DNA of 64,000 bases from Congeria kusceri (Eukaryota; Mollusca; Bivalvia; Myida; Dreissenidae): positions 29,784,329 through 29,848,328 of the forward strand of contig CM051028.1 of NCBI GenBank assembly GCA_027627225.1, read 5' to 3'. Both the position numbers and the translations under genes were made by a program. Below, one piece after another: positions 19,706 through 33,500 of the stretch (the first letter of the stretch is position 1; every line of letters begins with the position of its first letter). The notes under the pieces were generated by a model that had not been told where the DNA came from, did no database searches, and saw only the letters and a program-made list of their open reading frames with translations.

Positions 19706-22700
19706 CATATTACGCATTGTGACGACAGAACTCACACAGAGGGGTTGCTAGACATTAGAACGACAGAACGAACACAGGTATTCCTAGGCATTGTAACGGC
19801 AGAAAGTTTACTGAGGTGTTGCTAGGATTGTAACGTCAGAAAGCACATTTGTAGGTTGCCAGGCATTGTAACGTCAGAACGTACACTGAGGGGTTGCTTG
19901 GCATTGTAACGTCAGATAGCACATTCGTAGGCCGTCAAGCATTGTAACGTCAGGACGTATATAAGTAGGTTGCTAGGCATTGTAACGACATAAGGCACAC
20001 AGAGGGGTTGCTAGGCATTGTAACTACATAATGCACACAGAGGGGTTGCTAGGCATTGTAACGTCAGGATGCACATTAGTAGGTTGCTGGGTATTGTAAT
20101 GTCAGAATGCACACAGAGGGGAAGTTGCTAGGCATTGTTACGACAGAATGCACACAGGGAGGATGCCAGGCATGGTAACGTCAGAATTCACACAGGGGGT
20201 TGCTAGGCATGGTAACGTCAGAATGCACACAGAGGGGTAGTTGCTAGGCATTGTTACGACAAAATTCGCACATATGGGTTGCTAGGCATGGTAACGTCCG
20301 AATTCACACAGGGGGGTTTCTAGGAATGGTAACGTCAGAATTCACACAGTGGGGTTGCTAGGCATGGTAACGTCATAATTCACACAGATGGGTTGCTAGG
20401 TATGGTAACGTCAGAATGCACACATAAGGGTTGCTAGGCATGGTAACGCCTGAATTGACACAGTGGGGTAATAGCTTGGCATTGTAACGACATAATGCAC
20501 ACAGAGGGGTTGCTAGGCATGGTAACGTCAGAATGCACATAGTGAGATTGCTAGGCATGGTAACGTCAGAATGCACACAGAGGGGTTGCCAGGCACTGTA
20601 ACGACATAATGCACACAGAAGAGTTGCTAGGCATTGTAACGACAGAATGCACACAGAAGAGTTGCTAGGCATTGTAACGACAGAATGCACACCGAACGGT
20701 TGCTAGGCATTGGAACGTCAGAATGCATACAGAGGGGTTGCTTGGCATTGTGACGTCAGGATGCACATTAGTAGGTTGTTATGCATTGTAACGTCAGAAT
20801 GCACACAAAGGGGTTGATATGCATTGTAACGACGGAATTGACAAAGTGGGGTTGCTAGGCATTGTAACGACATAACTCATAAAGAGGTGTTGCTAGGCAT
20901 TGCAACGACAGAATGTTTACTGAGGGGTTGCTAGGTCTTGTAACGTCAGGATACACATAAGTAGGTTGCTAGGCATTGTAACATCATAACGTACATCAAG
21001 GGGTTGCTTTGCATTGCAATTTGCAACAACAGAGCCTACAGTAAGGGGTTTCTAGGCATTGTAACGTCATGACGACATTGAGTGGTTTCTAGGCATTGTC
21101 ACGTTAGGACGTACACTGAGAGGTCGATAGGCATTGTAAATTCAGGAATCACATTGAGGGATTGCTCTATTTATTGTCACGTCAGTACGTACACTGAGGG
21201 GTTGCTAGGCATTTAAACGCCAGGATGCACATTATAGAAGGTTGCTAGGCATTGTAACGTCATGATGCACATTGGGTGGTTTCTAGGCATTGTAATGTCT
21301 GGAAGCACATATAGGTGTTGCGAGGCATTGTAACGTCAGAACGTACAACAAGGGGTTGCTTTGCATTGCAATTTGGAACAACAGAACCTATAGTAAGGGG
21401 TTGCTAGGGATTGTAACGTCATGATGCACATTGAGTGGTTTCTAGGCATTGTCACGTTAGAACGTACACCGAGAGGTCGCTAGGCATTGTAACTTCAGGA
21501 AGCACATTAAGGGATTGCTCTATTCGTTGTCACGTCAGAACGTACACTGAGGGGTTGCTAGGCATTTTAACGTCAGGATGCACATTATAGAAGGTTGCTA
21601 GGCATTGTAACGTCATGATGCACATTGAGTGGTTTCTGGGCATTGTAATGTCTGGAAGCACATATAGGGGTTGCTAGGCATTTTAACGTCAGAACGTACA
21701 TTGACGGGTTGTTATGCATTGGAACGTTAGGATGCACATTGAGGGGTTGCTCTATTCATTGTAACGTCAGAATGTACACTGTGGGGTTGCTAGGCACTGT
21801 AACGTCAGGATGCACATTGAGGGGTTGTTAGGCATTGTAACGTCAGAACGTCCACTGAGGTGTTGCTAGGCATTAAAACGACAGTACGTTTACTGAGGGG
21901 TTGCTAGGTATTATAAGGCCAGTATGCGCATAAGTAGGTTGCTAGGCATTGTAACAAAGAACGTACACTGAGGATTGCTAGGCATTGTAACACCAGAATG
22001 TACACTGAGGGGTTGTTAGGCATTGTAACGTCAGGATGCACATTATAGTAGGTTGCTAGGCATTGTAAAGTCAGAACGTACACTGAGTGGTTACTAGGCA
22101 TTGTAACGTCAGAACGTACACTTGAGGTGTTGCTTGGCATTGTAATGTCAGGATGCACATTGAGAGGTTGCTATATTCATTGTAACGTCAGAACGTACAC
22201 TGAGTGGTTACTAGGCATTGTAACGTCAGAACGTACACTTGAGGTGTTGCTAGGCATTGTAATGTCAGGGTGCAAATTGAGAGGTTGCTATATTCATTGT
22301 AATGTCAGAACGTACACTGAGGGCTTGCTAGGCATTATAACGTCAGGCGTACACTGAGGGGTTGCTAGGCATTGTAACGCCATACAGTACACAGAGGGGT
22401 TGCTATGCATTTTAGCGTCAGGATGCACACTGAGGGTTTGCTAGGCATTGTAACGTGAGAACGTATACTAAAGGGATGCTATGCATTGAAACGTCAGAAC
22501 GTACACTGAGGGGTTGCTAGGCATTGTACCGTCAGAACGTACACTGAGAGGATGCTAGGCATTGTTACTAGGCACTGTAAGGCCAGAACGTACATTCTAG
22601 GCATTGTAACGTCAGGATGCACATTGAGGGGTTGCTAGACATTGTAACGGCAGGATGCATATTGAGGGGTTGCTCTATTCATTGTACTGTCAGAACGTAC

Positions 22701-24778
22701 AATTACGGGTAGTTAGACATTGTAACGTTAGAACGTATACTGAGGGGTTGCTAGGCATTGTAACGTCAGAACGTACACTGAGGGTAGCTAGGCATTGTTA
22801 CATCAGGATGCACATTATAGGAGGTTGCTAGGCATTGTAACGTCAGGATGATCACCGAGGGATTGCTAGACATTGTAACGTCAGAACATACAAAGAGGGG
22901 TTGTTAGGCATTCTAACGACAGAACATAAAAAAGGGGTTTTTAGACATTTTAACAAGGGAACATACAAAAGGGTTGCTGGGCATTGTAACGACATAACTC
23001 ATACTGAGGGTTTGCTAGACATTACAACGACAGAACGAAAACACTGAGGTGTTGCTAGGCATTGTAACGACCGAACGTTTACTGAGGGGCTGCTAGGTAT
23101 TGTAACGTCAGCATGCACATTAGCAGGTTGCTATGCCTTGTAACGTCATGATGCACACCGAGGGGTTGTTTGACATGGTAATGACAGCACTCAACCAGAG
23201 GTTTTGTTAGGCATTGCAACGATAGAACTCACACAGAGGGATTGTGAGGCATTGTAACGTCAGAACGTACACTGAGGGATTGCTTAGCATTGTAATTAAA
23301 TAACATACAAAGTGGGGGGATGCTAGGCATTGTAACGAAAGAACTCGCACAGAGGGTTTGTTAGGCATTGTAAAGACAGAACTCATACCACAGAGGGGTA
23401 ACCCGGTTGTTAGACATTGTATTGACAGAACTCACGCAGAGGGTTGTTAGGCATTGTAATGACATAACTCACACAGAGAAGTTGTTTGGCATTGTAATGA
23501 CAGCACTTACACAGAGGGATTGTTAGGCATTGTAGTAACATAACTCACACAGAGGGGATGTGAGGCATTGTAACAACAGCACTCACACAGAGGGATTGTT
23601 AGGCATTGTAACGACATCACATCACAGAAGGGTAACCCGGTTGTTAGGCATTGTAATGACAGAAATCACACACAGGGTTTGTTAGGCATTGTTAAGACAG
23701 AACTCACACCATAGAGGGGTAACCCGGTTGTTAGGCATTGTAATGATAGAACTCACACAGAGAAGTTGTTAGGCATTGTAATGACAGAACTAACAAGAGG
23801 GGATTTAGGCATTGTAATGACAGAACTCACACAGAGGGGTTGTTAGGCATTGTAATGACAGATCTCACACAGATGGGTTGTTAGGCATTGTAATGACAGC
23901 ACTCACACAGAGGGGTTGTTAGGTATTGTAATGACAGCACTCACACAGAGGGATTGTTAGGCATTGTAATGACAGAACTCACACAGAGGGGTTGTTAGGC
24001 ATTGTAATCACAGAACTCACACAGAGGGGTTGTTAGGTATTGTAATGACAGAACTCAAACAGGGGGGTTGTTAGGCATTGAAATGACAGCACTCACACAG
24101 AGGGATTGTTAGGCATTGTAACGACATAACTCGCACAGCGGGGTTTTTAGGCATTGTAACGACATAACATACAAAGAGGGGTTGTTAGGAATTGTAACGG
24201 CAGAACTCGCTCAGAGGGTTTGCTAGAAATTGCAACGACAGAACGAACACTGTGGTGTTGCTAGGCATTGTAACGACAGAACGTTTACTGAGGGGTTGAT
24301 GTTAAAATACACACTGAGGGGTTTGCTAGACATTGTTACGTCACGCTGCACCCTGAGTGGTTGCTAGGCATTGTACCGTCATGCGATACTCTAAGGGATT
24401 GATTTGCAATAAATCGTAAGAACATACAGTGTCATACATTAAGGGGTTGATAGGCATTGTAACGTCAGGATGAACATCGAGGGGTAGTTTGGTATTGTAA
24501 CGTCAGGACTCACACAAAGGGGTTGATAGGCATTGTAACGTCAGGATGCACATTAGTAGGTTGCTAGGCATTGTAACGTATGGATGAACGCCGAGGGATT
24601 GTTGGGCATTGCAACGACAGAACGGTTACTGAGGTGTTGTAACGTCAAAACGTACACTGAGAGTTGCAAAGCATTGTAAAGACAGCACGCTCACTGAGTA
24701 GCGGTAGGCACTGTAACGGCATATGCTCATTGAGGGGTTGTTATGCATTGTTACGCCAGAACGTACACTAATTGCTAG
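19706..24778. repeat. Satellite array A, 39-bp monomer, roughly 130 copies
   Basis: Monomer of the type GTTGCTAGGCATTGTAACG plus TCAGAACGTACACTGAGGG. Subtypes are regional. In 19.7-20.9 kb the tail is mostly GAATGCACACAGAGG, in 21-22.9 kb GAACGTACACTGAGG, and in 23.2-24.2 kb the core becomes TTGTTAGGCATTGTAATGAC with ACTCACACAGAGG. A 9-monomer block of about 352 bp is repeated (GGGTTGCTTTGCATTGCAAT at about 20999 and 21352), and a 3-monomer block of about 118 bp is repeated near 22.08-22.32 kb. No coding function. Confidence 0.95.
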
Positions 24779-26099
24779 GCATAATCTTAATCCACGTCAC
24801 AAGGTCCGCAATAAATCCACATTGCATATCTACGCTGCCAGGCGTGCAATACATCCCCAATCCGTATCTACGTTACCCGGCCTGCAATACATCTAAAATC
24901 AGCATCCAGATTACTAGGGTGCAATCCATCCATAATCTGATTCCACGTTACTGGGACAGCTATACATCCACAATCAGAATCTACGTTACCAGGACAGAAC
25001 TTCTTCAAGTTCAACAACTCGTGTCACTGTTACTAGGGTTGCAATACAGCCACAATCTGTATCTGCGTTACTAGGACAGTAATCAATCCACAATCCGTAT
25101 CTACGTTATTAAGGATGAAAAAACATCCACAATCCCTATATACGTTACTAGGGATGAAATACATCCACAATCCGTATCTATGTTGCTAATGCAGCAATAC
25201 GTCCACATTCCGAATCCACGTTGCTAGGGCAGCAATGCATCGACAATCTATTTCCACGTTACTAGGGCAGCAATACGTCCTCAATCCGTATCTACTTTAC
25301 TAGGGATGATATACATCGACAATCCGTATCTAAATTGCTAAGGCAGCAATAAATCCACAGCGTCAGTAGGGCACAATACAACCACAATCTGTATCTATGA
25401 AACTACTGCAGCGATACATCCGCAATCTGTATCTACGTTACCAGGGTTGAATACATCAACTATCCGTGTCTACGTTGCTAAGGCAGCAATACGTCCACAA
25501 AATCCTGAATCCACGTTGCTAGGGCAGCAATACGTCCAGATTCCGAATCCACGTTGCTAGGGAAGCAATGCATCGACAATCTATTTCCATATTGCTAGGG
25601 CAGCAATACGTCCACAATCCGAATCCACGTTACTAGAGCAGCAATACATCGACAATCTATTTCCTCGTTACTAGGGCTGCAATACATCCAAAGCTTCACT
25701 TGGGCAGTAATACATCCACAATCTGTACCTATGCCACTTATGCAGCAATACATCCACAATCCGTTCAACGGTGCTAGAATAGAAATCCATCCACAATCCT
25801 TATCTACGTCAATAATGCAGCAATACATCCACAATCCGAAATAACGTAGCTAGGATAGATCTACGTTACTAGGGCAGCAATAAATTCACAGCGTCACTAC
25901 AGGGAAGAAATACATTCACAATCCGTATCCACGTTACTAGGACGGCAGAACATCGACAATCAGAATGCATGTTACTAGGACAGCAATACATATACAATCT
26001 GTATCCACGTTACTAGGGAAGCAATAGATTCACAATCCGTATATACGTTAATAGGGCTGCAATACATCCACAATCAGTATCTGCGTTACACTGGCAATA

Positions 26100-26336
26100 A
26101 GGCCAAAAAAAATATTTGTATGTTTCGGGCAACGGTCTTAAAAATGGGTCGGGATAGAGGTTTTTCAAACTATTTTTAAAGACTCATTTCGGTCAAAAAC
26201 ATTGAACATCATCTAAATTCTGACGAATACGCATTTCACGGAAAACAATTGTCGCCAAAAACTTTAGGGTCGGGGAGTTTCGCTAGGTAGGGTCGGGTTG
26301 CCCGAAACACAGATTTGTTTGTCTTATACATCCATA
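26100..26336. mobile_element. Small inverted-repeat (MITE-like) insertion in array B
   Basis: About 237 bp of unrelated sequence interrupts a B monomer between GGCAATA and TACATCC, consistent with a TA target duplication. A 12-bp perfect inverted repeat GTTTCGGGCAAC is at 26122-26133 and, inverted, at 26297-26308. Weaker matches extend outward. No coding capacity. Fits a Tc1/mariner-type MITE, but the superfamily is inferred from the TA flank only. Confidence 0.7.
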
Positions 26337-26459
26337 ATCCGTATCTACGTATCCAGGTTACCATCCACAATAAGAATCCACGTTACCAGGGATGAATACA
26401 TCCTCAATCCGTATCCAGGTTACCAGGGCAATAATACATATACAATCTGTATATAAGTT

Positions 26460-29400
26460 ACTTGATAAGCAATACATTCACAATCCGTGTCTACGTTACT
26501 AGGGCAGTAATACATCCACAAACCGTATCCAGGGTACCATCCACAATCACAATCCACGTTTCTAGGCAGGAATACAACCACAATCCGTATCAACGTTACT
26601 ATGGCTGTAACACACCCACAGCTTCACAAGGGCAGTTATACATCCACAGTCCGTATAGATGTCACTACTGCAGCACTACATTCACAATCCGTATCTACGT
26701 TACTTGGGCAGCAATGCATCGACAGTCCGTATCCAAGTTACTAGGCCAGCAATATCTCAACAGCGTCAATAGGGCAGAAATACATTCACGATGCGTATAG
26801 ATGTCACTAAGGCAGCAATACATCCACAATCAGTATCTACGTTGCAAGGATAGAAATGCATCCATAATCCGTGTCCAAGTTACTGGGGCAGCAATACCTC
26901 CACAGCGTCAATAGGGCAGAAATACATTCACAATCCACATCTATGTCACTACTGCAGCAATACATTCAAAATCCGTATCAATGTTATGTGGACAACAATA
27001 CATTCACAATCCGTATCCATGTCACTACTGTAGCAATACATCCGTATCTATGTTATGTGGACAACAATACATTCACAATCCGTATCTATATCACTACTGT
27101 AGCAATACATCCGTATCTATGTTATTTGGGCAGCAATACACCCAGAGCTTCACAAGGGCAGTTATACATCAACAATCCGTATCTATGCCACCACTGCAGC
27201 AATACATCCCCAATCCATATCTAGGTTACTACGGGAGCAATTAAAAACCGTATCCACGTTACTAGAACAGCAATCCACCCACAATCCGTATCCACGATAC
27301 TAGGACAACAATGCATCCATAACCATATATGCGTTATCTAGGCTGAAATAATTCCCCAATCCGTATTTACGTTATCAGGTCTGCACTATATCCACGATCT
27401 GATTCCACATTACTAGGGCAGCAATACATCTACACTGAATCTACGCTACGAGTGCAGAAATACATCTACATTCCGTATCTACGTTACTACGTTCGCTATA
27501 CATCCACAACCCGTATCTATGTTACTAGGGTTGCAATACGTCGTCAATTAGTATGTACCTTTTTAGGGAGCAATAGATCAACATTCCGTATCTATGTTAA
27601 GAGAGCAGAAACACATCCACAATCCGTATCTCTGTTACTAGGGCAGAAATACATGCACAATCCATTCGTACGTTACTTGGTCAGCAATACATGCAAAGCG
27701 TTACTAGGGCAGTAATACATCCAAAATCCGTACTTTTTGTAACTTTCGCAGCAATACATCCACAATATGTATGTATTTTACTAAGGAAGTAATACATCTA
27801 CAATCCGTATAGTTTTTTTTTTACTAGGGACTCAATGCATCCACAATATGTATGTATTTTACTAAGGAAGCAATACATCCACAATCTTTACATACGTTAC
27901 AAGGGCAGCAATACATCCACAATGTAACTAGGACAGTAATAGATTCAATATCCGAATCCATGTTACAAGGGCAGCACATATTCCAGAGCGTCACTTGGGC
28001 AATAATACATCTACAATCCGTATCTATGTTATTACTGCAGCAATACATTCATAATCCATGTCTACCTTTCTAGAGCAGAAATGCAACCACAACATTATTT
28101 GGGCAGCAATACATCCACAATATAACTAGTACAGTGTTACACGCACAATCCGTATCTACGTGACTTGGACAGCAATACACACAAAATCTCACTTGGGCAG
28201 TAAAACATCCAAAATCCGTATCTATGTCACTAATGCAGTAATTCATCCACAGTCCGTATCTACGGGACAAGGGAAACAAAATATCGATAATCAGAATCCA
28301 TGTTACTAAGACTGCAATATGTCCACAAACCACATCCACGTTACTTGATCAGCAATACATTCACAATCCGTATCTACGTTACTAGGACAGTAATACATCC
28401 ACAAACCGTATCCAGGGTACCATCCACAATTACAATCCACGTTTCTAGGCAGGAATACAACCACAATCCGTATCAACGTTACTATGGCAGTAATACATTT
28501 ACAGCTTCACAAGGGCAGTTATACATCCACAGTCCGCATAGATGTCACTACTGCAGCACTACATTCACAATCCGTATCTACGTTACTTGGGCAGCAATGC
28601 ATCGACAATCCGTATCCAAGTTACTAGGCCAGCAATATCTCAACAGCGTCAATAGGGCAGAAATACATTCACGATGCGTATAGATGTCACTAAGGCAGCA
28701 ATACATCCACAATCAGTATCTACGTCGCAAGGATAGAAATGCATCCATAATCCGTGTCCAAGTTACTAGGGCAGCAATACCTCCACAGCGTCAATAGGGC
28801 AGAAATACATTCACAATCTATGTCACTACTGCAGCATTACATTCAAAATCCGTATCTATGTTATGTAGACAACAATACATTCACAATCCGTATCCATGTC
28901 ACTACTGTAGCAGTACATCCGTATCTATGTTATGTGGACAACAATACATTCACAATCCGTATCTATATCACTACTGTAGCAATGCATCCGTATCTATGTT
29001 ATTTGGGCAGCAATACCCCCAGAGCTTCACAAGGGCAGTTATACATCAACAATCCGTATCTATGCCACCACTGCAGCAATACACCCCCAATCCATATCTA
29101 GGTTACTACGGGAGCAATTAAAAACCGTATCCACGCTACTAGGGCAGCCATACACCCACAATCCGTATCCACGATACTAGGGCAACAATACACCCACAAT
29201 CCGTATCCACGATACTAGGACAACAATGCATCCACAATCCGTATCCACGATACCAGGACAACAATGCATCCACAATCCGAATCCACGATACTAGGACAAC
29301 AATACACCCACAATCCGTATCCACGATACTAGGACAACAATGCATCCACAATCCGTATCCACGATACTAGGACAACAATGCATCCACAATCCGTATCCAC

Positions 29401-30530
29401 GATACTAGGACAACAATGCACCCACAATCCGCATCCACGATACTAGGACGACAATGCATCCACAATCCGCATCCACGATACTAGGACAACAATGCATCCA
29501 CAATCCGTATCCACGATACTAGGACAACAATGCATCCATAACCATATATGCGTTATCTAGGCTGAAATAATTCTCCAATCCGTATTTACGTTATCAGGCC
29601 AGCAATATATCCACAATCTGATACCACATTACTAGGGCAGAAATACATCCACATTCCGTATCTACGTTACTACGTTCGCTATACACCCACAACCCGTATC
29701 TATGTTACTAGGGTTGCAATACGTCGTCATTTAGTATGTATTTTTCAAGGGAGCAATAGATCAACATTCCGTATCTATGTTAAGAGAGCAGAAACACATC
29801 CACAATCCGTATCTCTGTTACTAGGGCAGAAATACATGCACAATCCATTCGTACGTTACTTGGTCAGCAATACATGCAAAGCGTTACTAGGGCAGTAATA
29901 CATCCAAAATCCGTACTTTTTGTAACTTTCGCAGCAATACATCCACAATATGTATGTATTTTACTAAGGAAGTAATACATCTACAATCCGTATATTTATT
30001 TTTTACTAGGGACTCAATGCATCCACAATATGTATGTATTTTACTAAGGAAGCAATACATCCACAATCTTTACATACGTTACTAGGGCAGCAATACATCC
30101 ACAATGAAACTAGGACAGTAATAGATTCAATATCCGAATCTATGTTACAAGGGCAGCACATATTCCAGAGCGTCACTTGGGCAATAATACATCTACAATC
30201 CGTATCTATGTTATTACTGCAGCAATACATTCATAATCCATGTCTACCTTTCTAGAGCAGAAATGCAATCACAACATTATTTGGACAGCAATACATCCAC
30301 AATATAACTAGTACAGTGTTACACACACAATCAGTATCTACGTGACTTGGGCAGCAATACACACAAAATCTCACTTGGGCAGTAAAACATCCAAAATCCG
30401 TATCTATGTCACTAATGCAGTACTTCATCCACAGTCCGTATCTACGGGACAAGGGAAGCAAAATATCGATAATCAGAATCCATGTTACTAAGACTGCAAT
30501 ATATCCACAAACCACATCCACGTTACTATG
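26460..30530. repeat. Tandem duplication of a ~1.9-kb block of array B monomers
   Basis: 26460-28342 and 28343-30530 carry the same ordered series of variant monomers (for example the CCAGGGTACCATCCACAAT variant at about 26530 and 28410). The offset is 1883 bp, growing to 2182 bp because of the expansion at 29.15-29.54 kb. The right part of this block also forms the start of the HOR units. Confidence 0.88.
29148..29536. repeat. Recently expanded 38-bp sub-array
   Basis: About ten nearly identical monomers of CCACAATCCGTATCCACG plus ATACTAGGACAACAATGCAT. The corresponding place in the other block (about 27290-27330) has one or two, so about eight were added locally. Confidence 0.93.
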
Positions 30531-33500
30531 GCAGCAACAATACATTCACAATGCGATGTACTAGGGCTTCAATTAATCCACAATCCGTATCTAAGTTACA
30601 ATGGCAATAATGCATCCACAATCCTTATCTTGGTTATTAGGGCAGCAATACATCCACAATCCGTATCCAGTATTCAGTATTTACGATACTTGAGCAGTTA
30701 TAAATTCACAATCAGTATCTACCGTACGATATTAGATAAGCTATACATCCACAATCAATATCAACCGTACGTTACTAGATCAGCTATACATCAGTATTTA
30801 CGATACTAGAGCAGCTATACATCCACAATCAGTATCTACCGTACGATACTTGAACAGCTATACATCCACAATCAGTATCTTTGGAAGTAGAATATCTGCT
30901 GTTGGAGTTTTAGTCACTATGGCAGTAGCAATAAGCAATTCATTATCCTATCTATGGATGTAGAATATCTGCGGTTGGAGTTTTTGTCACATTGGCAGTA
31001 GCGTTGTAGCAATTCATTATCCTATAGCTTTGGAAGTTGGAGTTTTTGTCGCTATGTCAGAAGCGTTGTAGCAATTCGTAATCCTATCTTTGGAAGTACA
31101 TGTAGAATATTTGTTATTGGAGTTTTTGTCACTACGGCAGTAGCGTTAGAGCAATTCGTTATCCTATCTATGGCAGTAGAATATCTGCTCTTGGAGTTTA
31201 TGTCACTTTGGCAGTAGCGTTATAGTAATTACTTATCCTATCTTTGGAAATAGAATATCTGTTGTTGGAGTTTTGTAACTTTGGCAGTAGCGTTGTAGCA
31301 ATTCGTTATCCTATCTATGGAAGTAGAATATCTGTTGTTGGAGTTTTTGTTACATTGGCAGTAGCATTGTAGTAAGTAATTATCCTATCTATGGAAGTAG
31401 AATATCTGCTGTTGGAGTTTATATCACTAGGGCAGTAGCGTTGTAGAAATTTGCTATCCTAGCTATGGAAGTAGAATATTTGCTCTTGGAGTTTTTGCAA
31501 CTTTGGCAGTAGCGTTGTAGCAATTCGTTATCTTATCTATGGAAGTAGAATATAAGTTGTTGGAGTTTTTGTCACATTGGCAGTAGCATTGTAGTAAGTA
31601 ATTATCCTATATATGGAAGTAGAATATCTGCTGTTGGAGTTTATGTCACTAGGGCAGTAGCGTTGTAGAAATTCGTCATCCTATCTATGGAAGTAGAATA
31701 TCGGCTGTTGGAGTTTATGCAGTAGCGTTGTAGCAATTCGTTATCCTAGCTATGGAAGTGGAATATCTGTTGATGGATTTTTTTTTAACTTTGGCAGAAG
31801 CGTTGTAGCAATTCGTTGTCCTAGCTTTGGAAGTATAATATCTGCTGTTGGAGTTTATGTCACTAAGGCAGTAGGGTTGTAGAAATGTGTTATCCTATCT
31901 TTGGAAGTAGAATATTTGCTCTTGGAGTTTATGTCACTAGGCAGCAGCGTGTAGCAATTCGTTATCCTAGCTATGGAAGTAGAATATCTGCTGTTGGAGT
32001 TTATTAACTTTAGCAGTATCGTTGCAGCAATTCGTTATCCTAGCTATGGAAGTAGAATATCGGCTGTTGGAGTTTATGTCACTAGGGCAGTAGCGTTGTA
32101 GCAATTCGTTATCCTAGCTATGGAAGTAGAATATCTGCTGTTGCAGTTTATGTCACTAGGGCAGTAGCGTTGTAGCAATTCGTTATCCTAGCTATGGAAG
32201 TAGACTATCTGCTGTTGAAGTTTTTTTAACTTTAGCAGTATCGTTGCAGCAATTCGTTATCCTAGCTATGGAAGTAGAATATCTGCTGTTGGAGCTTATG
32301 TCACTAGGGCAGTAGCGTTGTAGCAATTCGTTATCCTAGCTATGGAAGCAGAATATCGGTTGTTGGAGTTTTTTGAACTTTGGCAGTAGCGTTGTAGCAA
32401 TTCGTTATCCTATCTATGGAAGTAGAATATCTGCTGTTGGAGTTTATGTCACTAGGGCAGTAGCGTTGTAGAAATTCGTTATCCTATCTATGGAAGTAGA
32501 ATATTTGCTCTTGGAGTTTTTGTAACTTTTGCAGTAGCATTGTAGCAATTCGTTATCCTATCTATGGAAGTAGAATATCTGCTGTTGGAGTTTATGTCAC
32601 TAGGGCAGCTGCGTTGTAGCAATTCGTTATCCTAGCTATGGAAGTAGAATATCGGTTGTTGGAGTTTTTTTAACTTTAGCATTAGCGTTGTAGAAATTCG
32701 TTAACCTAGGTATGGAAGTAGAATATCTGCTGTTGGAGTTTATGTCACAATGGCAGTAGCGTTGTAGCAATTCGTTAACCTAGCTATGGAAGTATAATAT
32801 CGGTGGTTGGAGTTTTTTAACTTAAGCAGGAGCGTTGTAGAAATTCGTTATCCTAGCTATGGAAGTAGACTATCTGCTGTTGAAGTTTTTTTAACTTTAG
32901 CAGTATCGTTGCAGCAATTCGTTATCCTAGCTATGGAAGTAGAATATCTGCTGTTGGAGCTTATGTCACTAGGGCAGTAGCGTTGTAGCAATTCGTTATC
33001 CTAGCTATGGAAGCAGAATATCGGTTGTTGGAGTTTTTTGAACTTTGGCAGTAGCGTTGTAGCAATTCGTTATCCTATCTATGGAAGTAGAATATCTGCT
33101 GTTGGAGTTTATGTCACTAGGGCAGTAGCGTTCTAGAAATTCGTTATCCTATCTATGGAAGTAGAATATTTGCTCTTGGAGTTTTTGTAACTTTTGCAGT
33201 AGCATTGTAGCAATTCGTTATCCTATCTATGGAAGTAGAATATCTGCTGTTGGAGTTTATGTCACTAGGGCAGTTGCGTTGTAGCAATTCGTTATCCTAG
33301 CTATGGAAGTAGAATATCGGTTGTTGGAGTTTTTTTTAACTTTAGCATTAGCGTTGTAGAAATTCGTTAACCTAGGTATGGAAGTAGAATATCTGCTGTT
33401 GGAGTTTATGTCACAATGGCAGTAGCGTTGTAGCAATTCGTTAACCTAGCTATGGAAGTATAATATCGGTGGTTGGAGTTTTTTAACTTAAGCAGTAGCG

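Larger units (their letters stand above)
24779..29756. repeat. Satellite array B, 38-bp monomer
   Basis: Monomer ATCCACAATCCGTATCTACG plus TTACTAGGGCAGCAATAC. It starts immediately after array A with no spacer. It contains an inserted small element at 26100-26336, a 1.88-kb segment (26460-28342) that recurs with a longer internal array at 28343-30530, and a very homogeneous sub-array at 29148-29536. Long open frames here are phase effects of the repeat. Confidence 0.93.

Noticed and set aside
19706..24778. CRISPR-like appearance of regularly spaced ~39-bp repeats
   Set aside because: Monomers are contiguous with graded divergence, with no constant repeat plus unique spacers and no cas genes, in a eukaryotic genome. 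It is a satellite.
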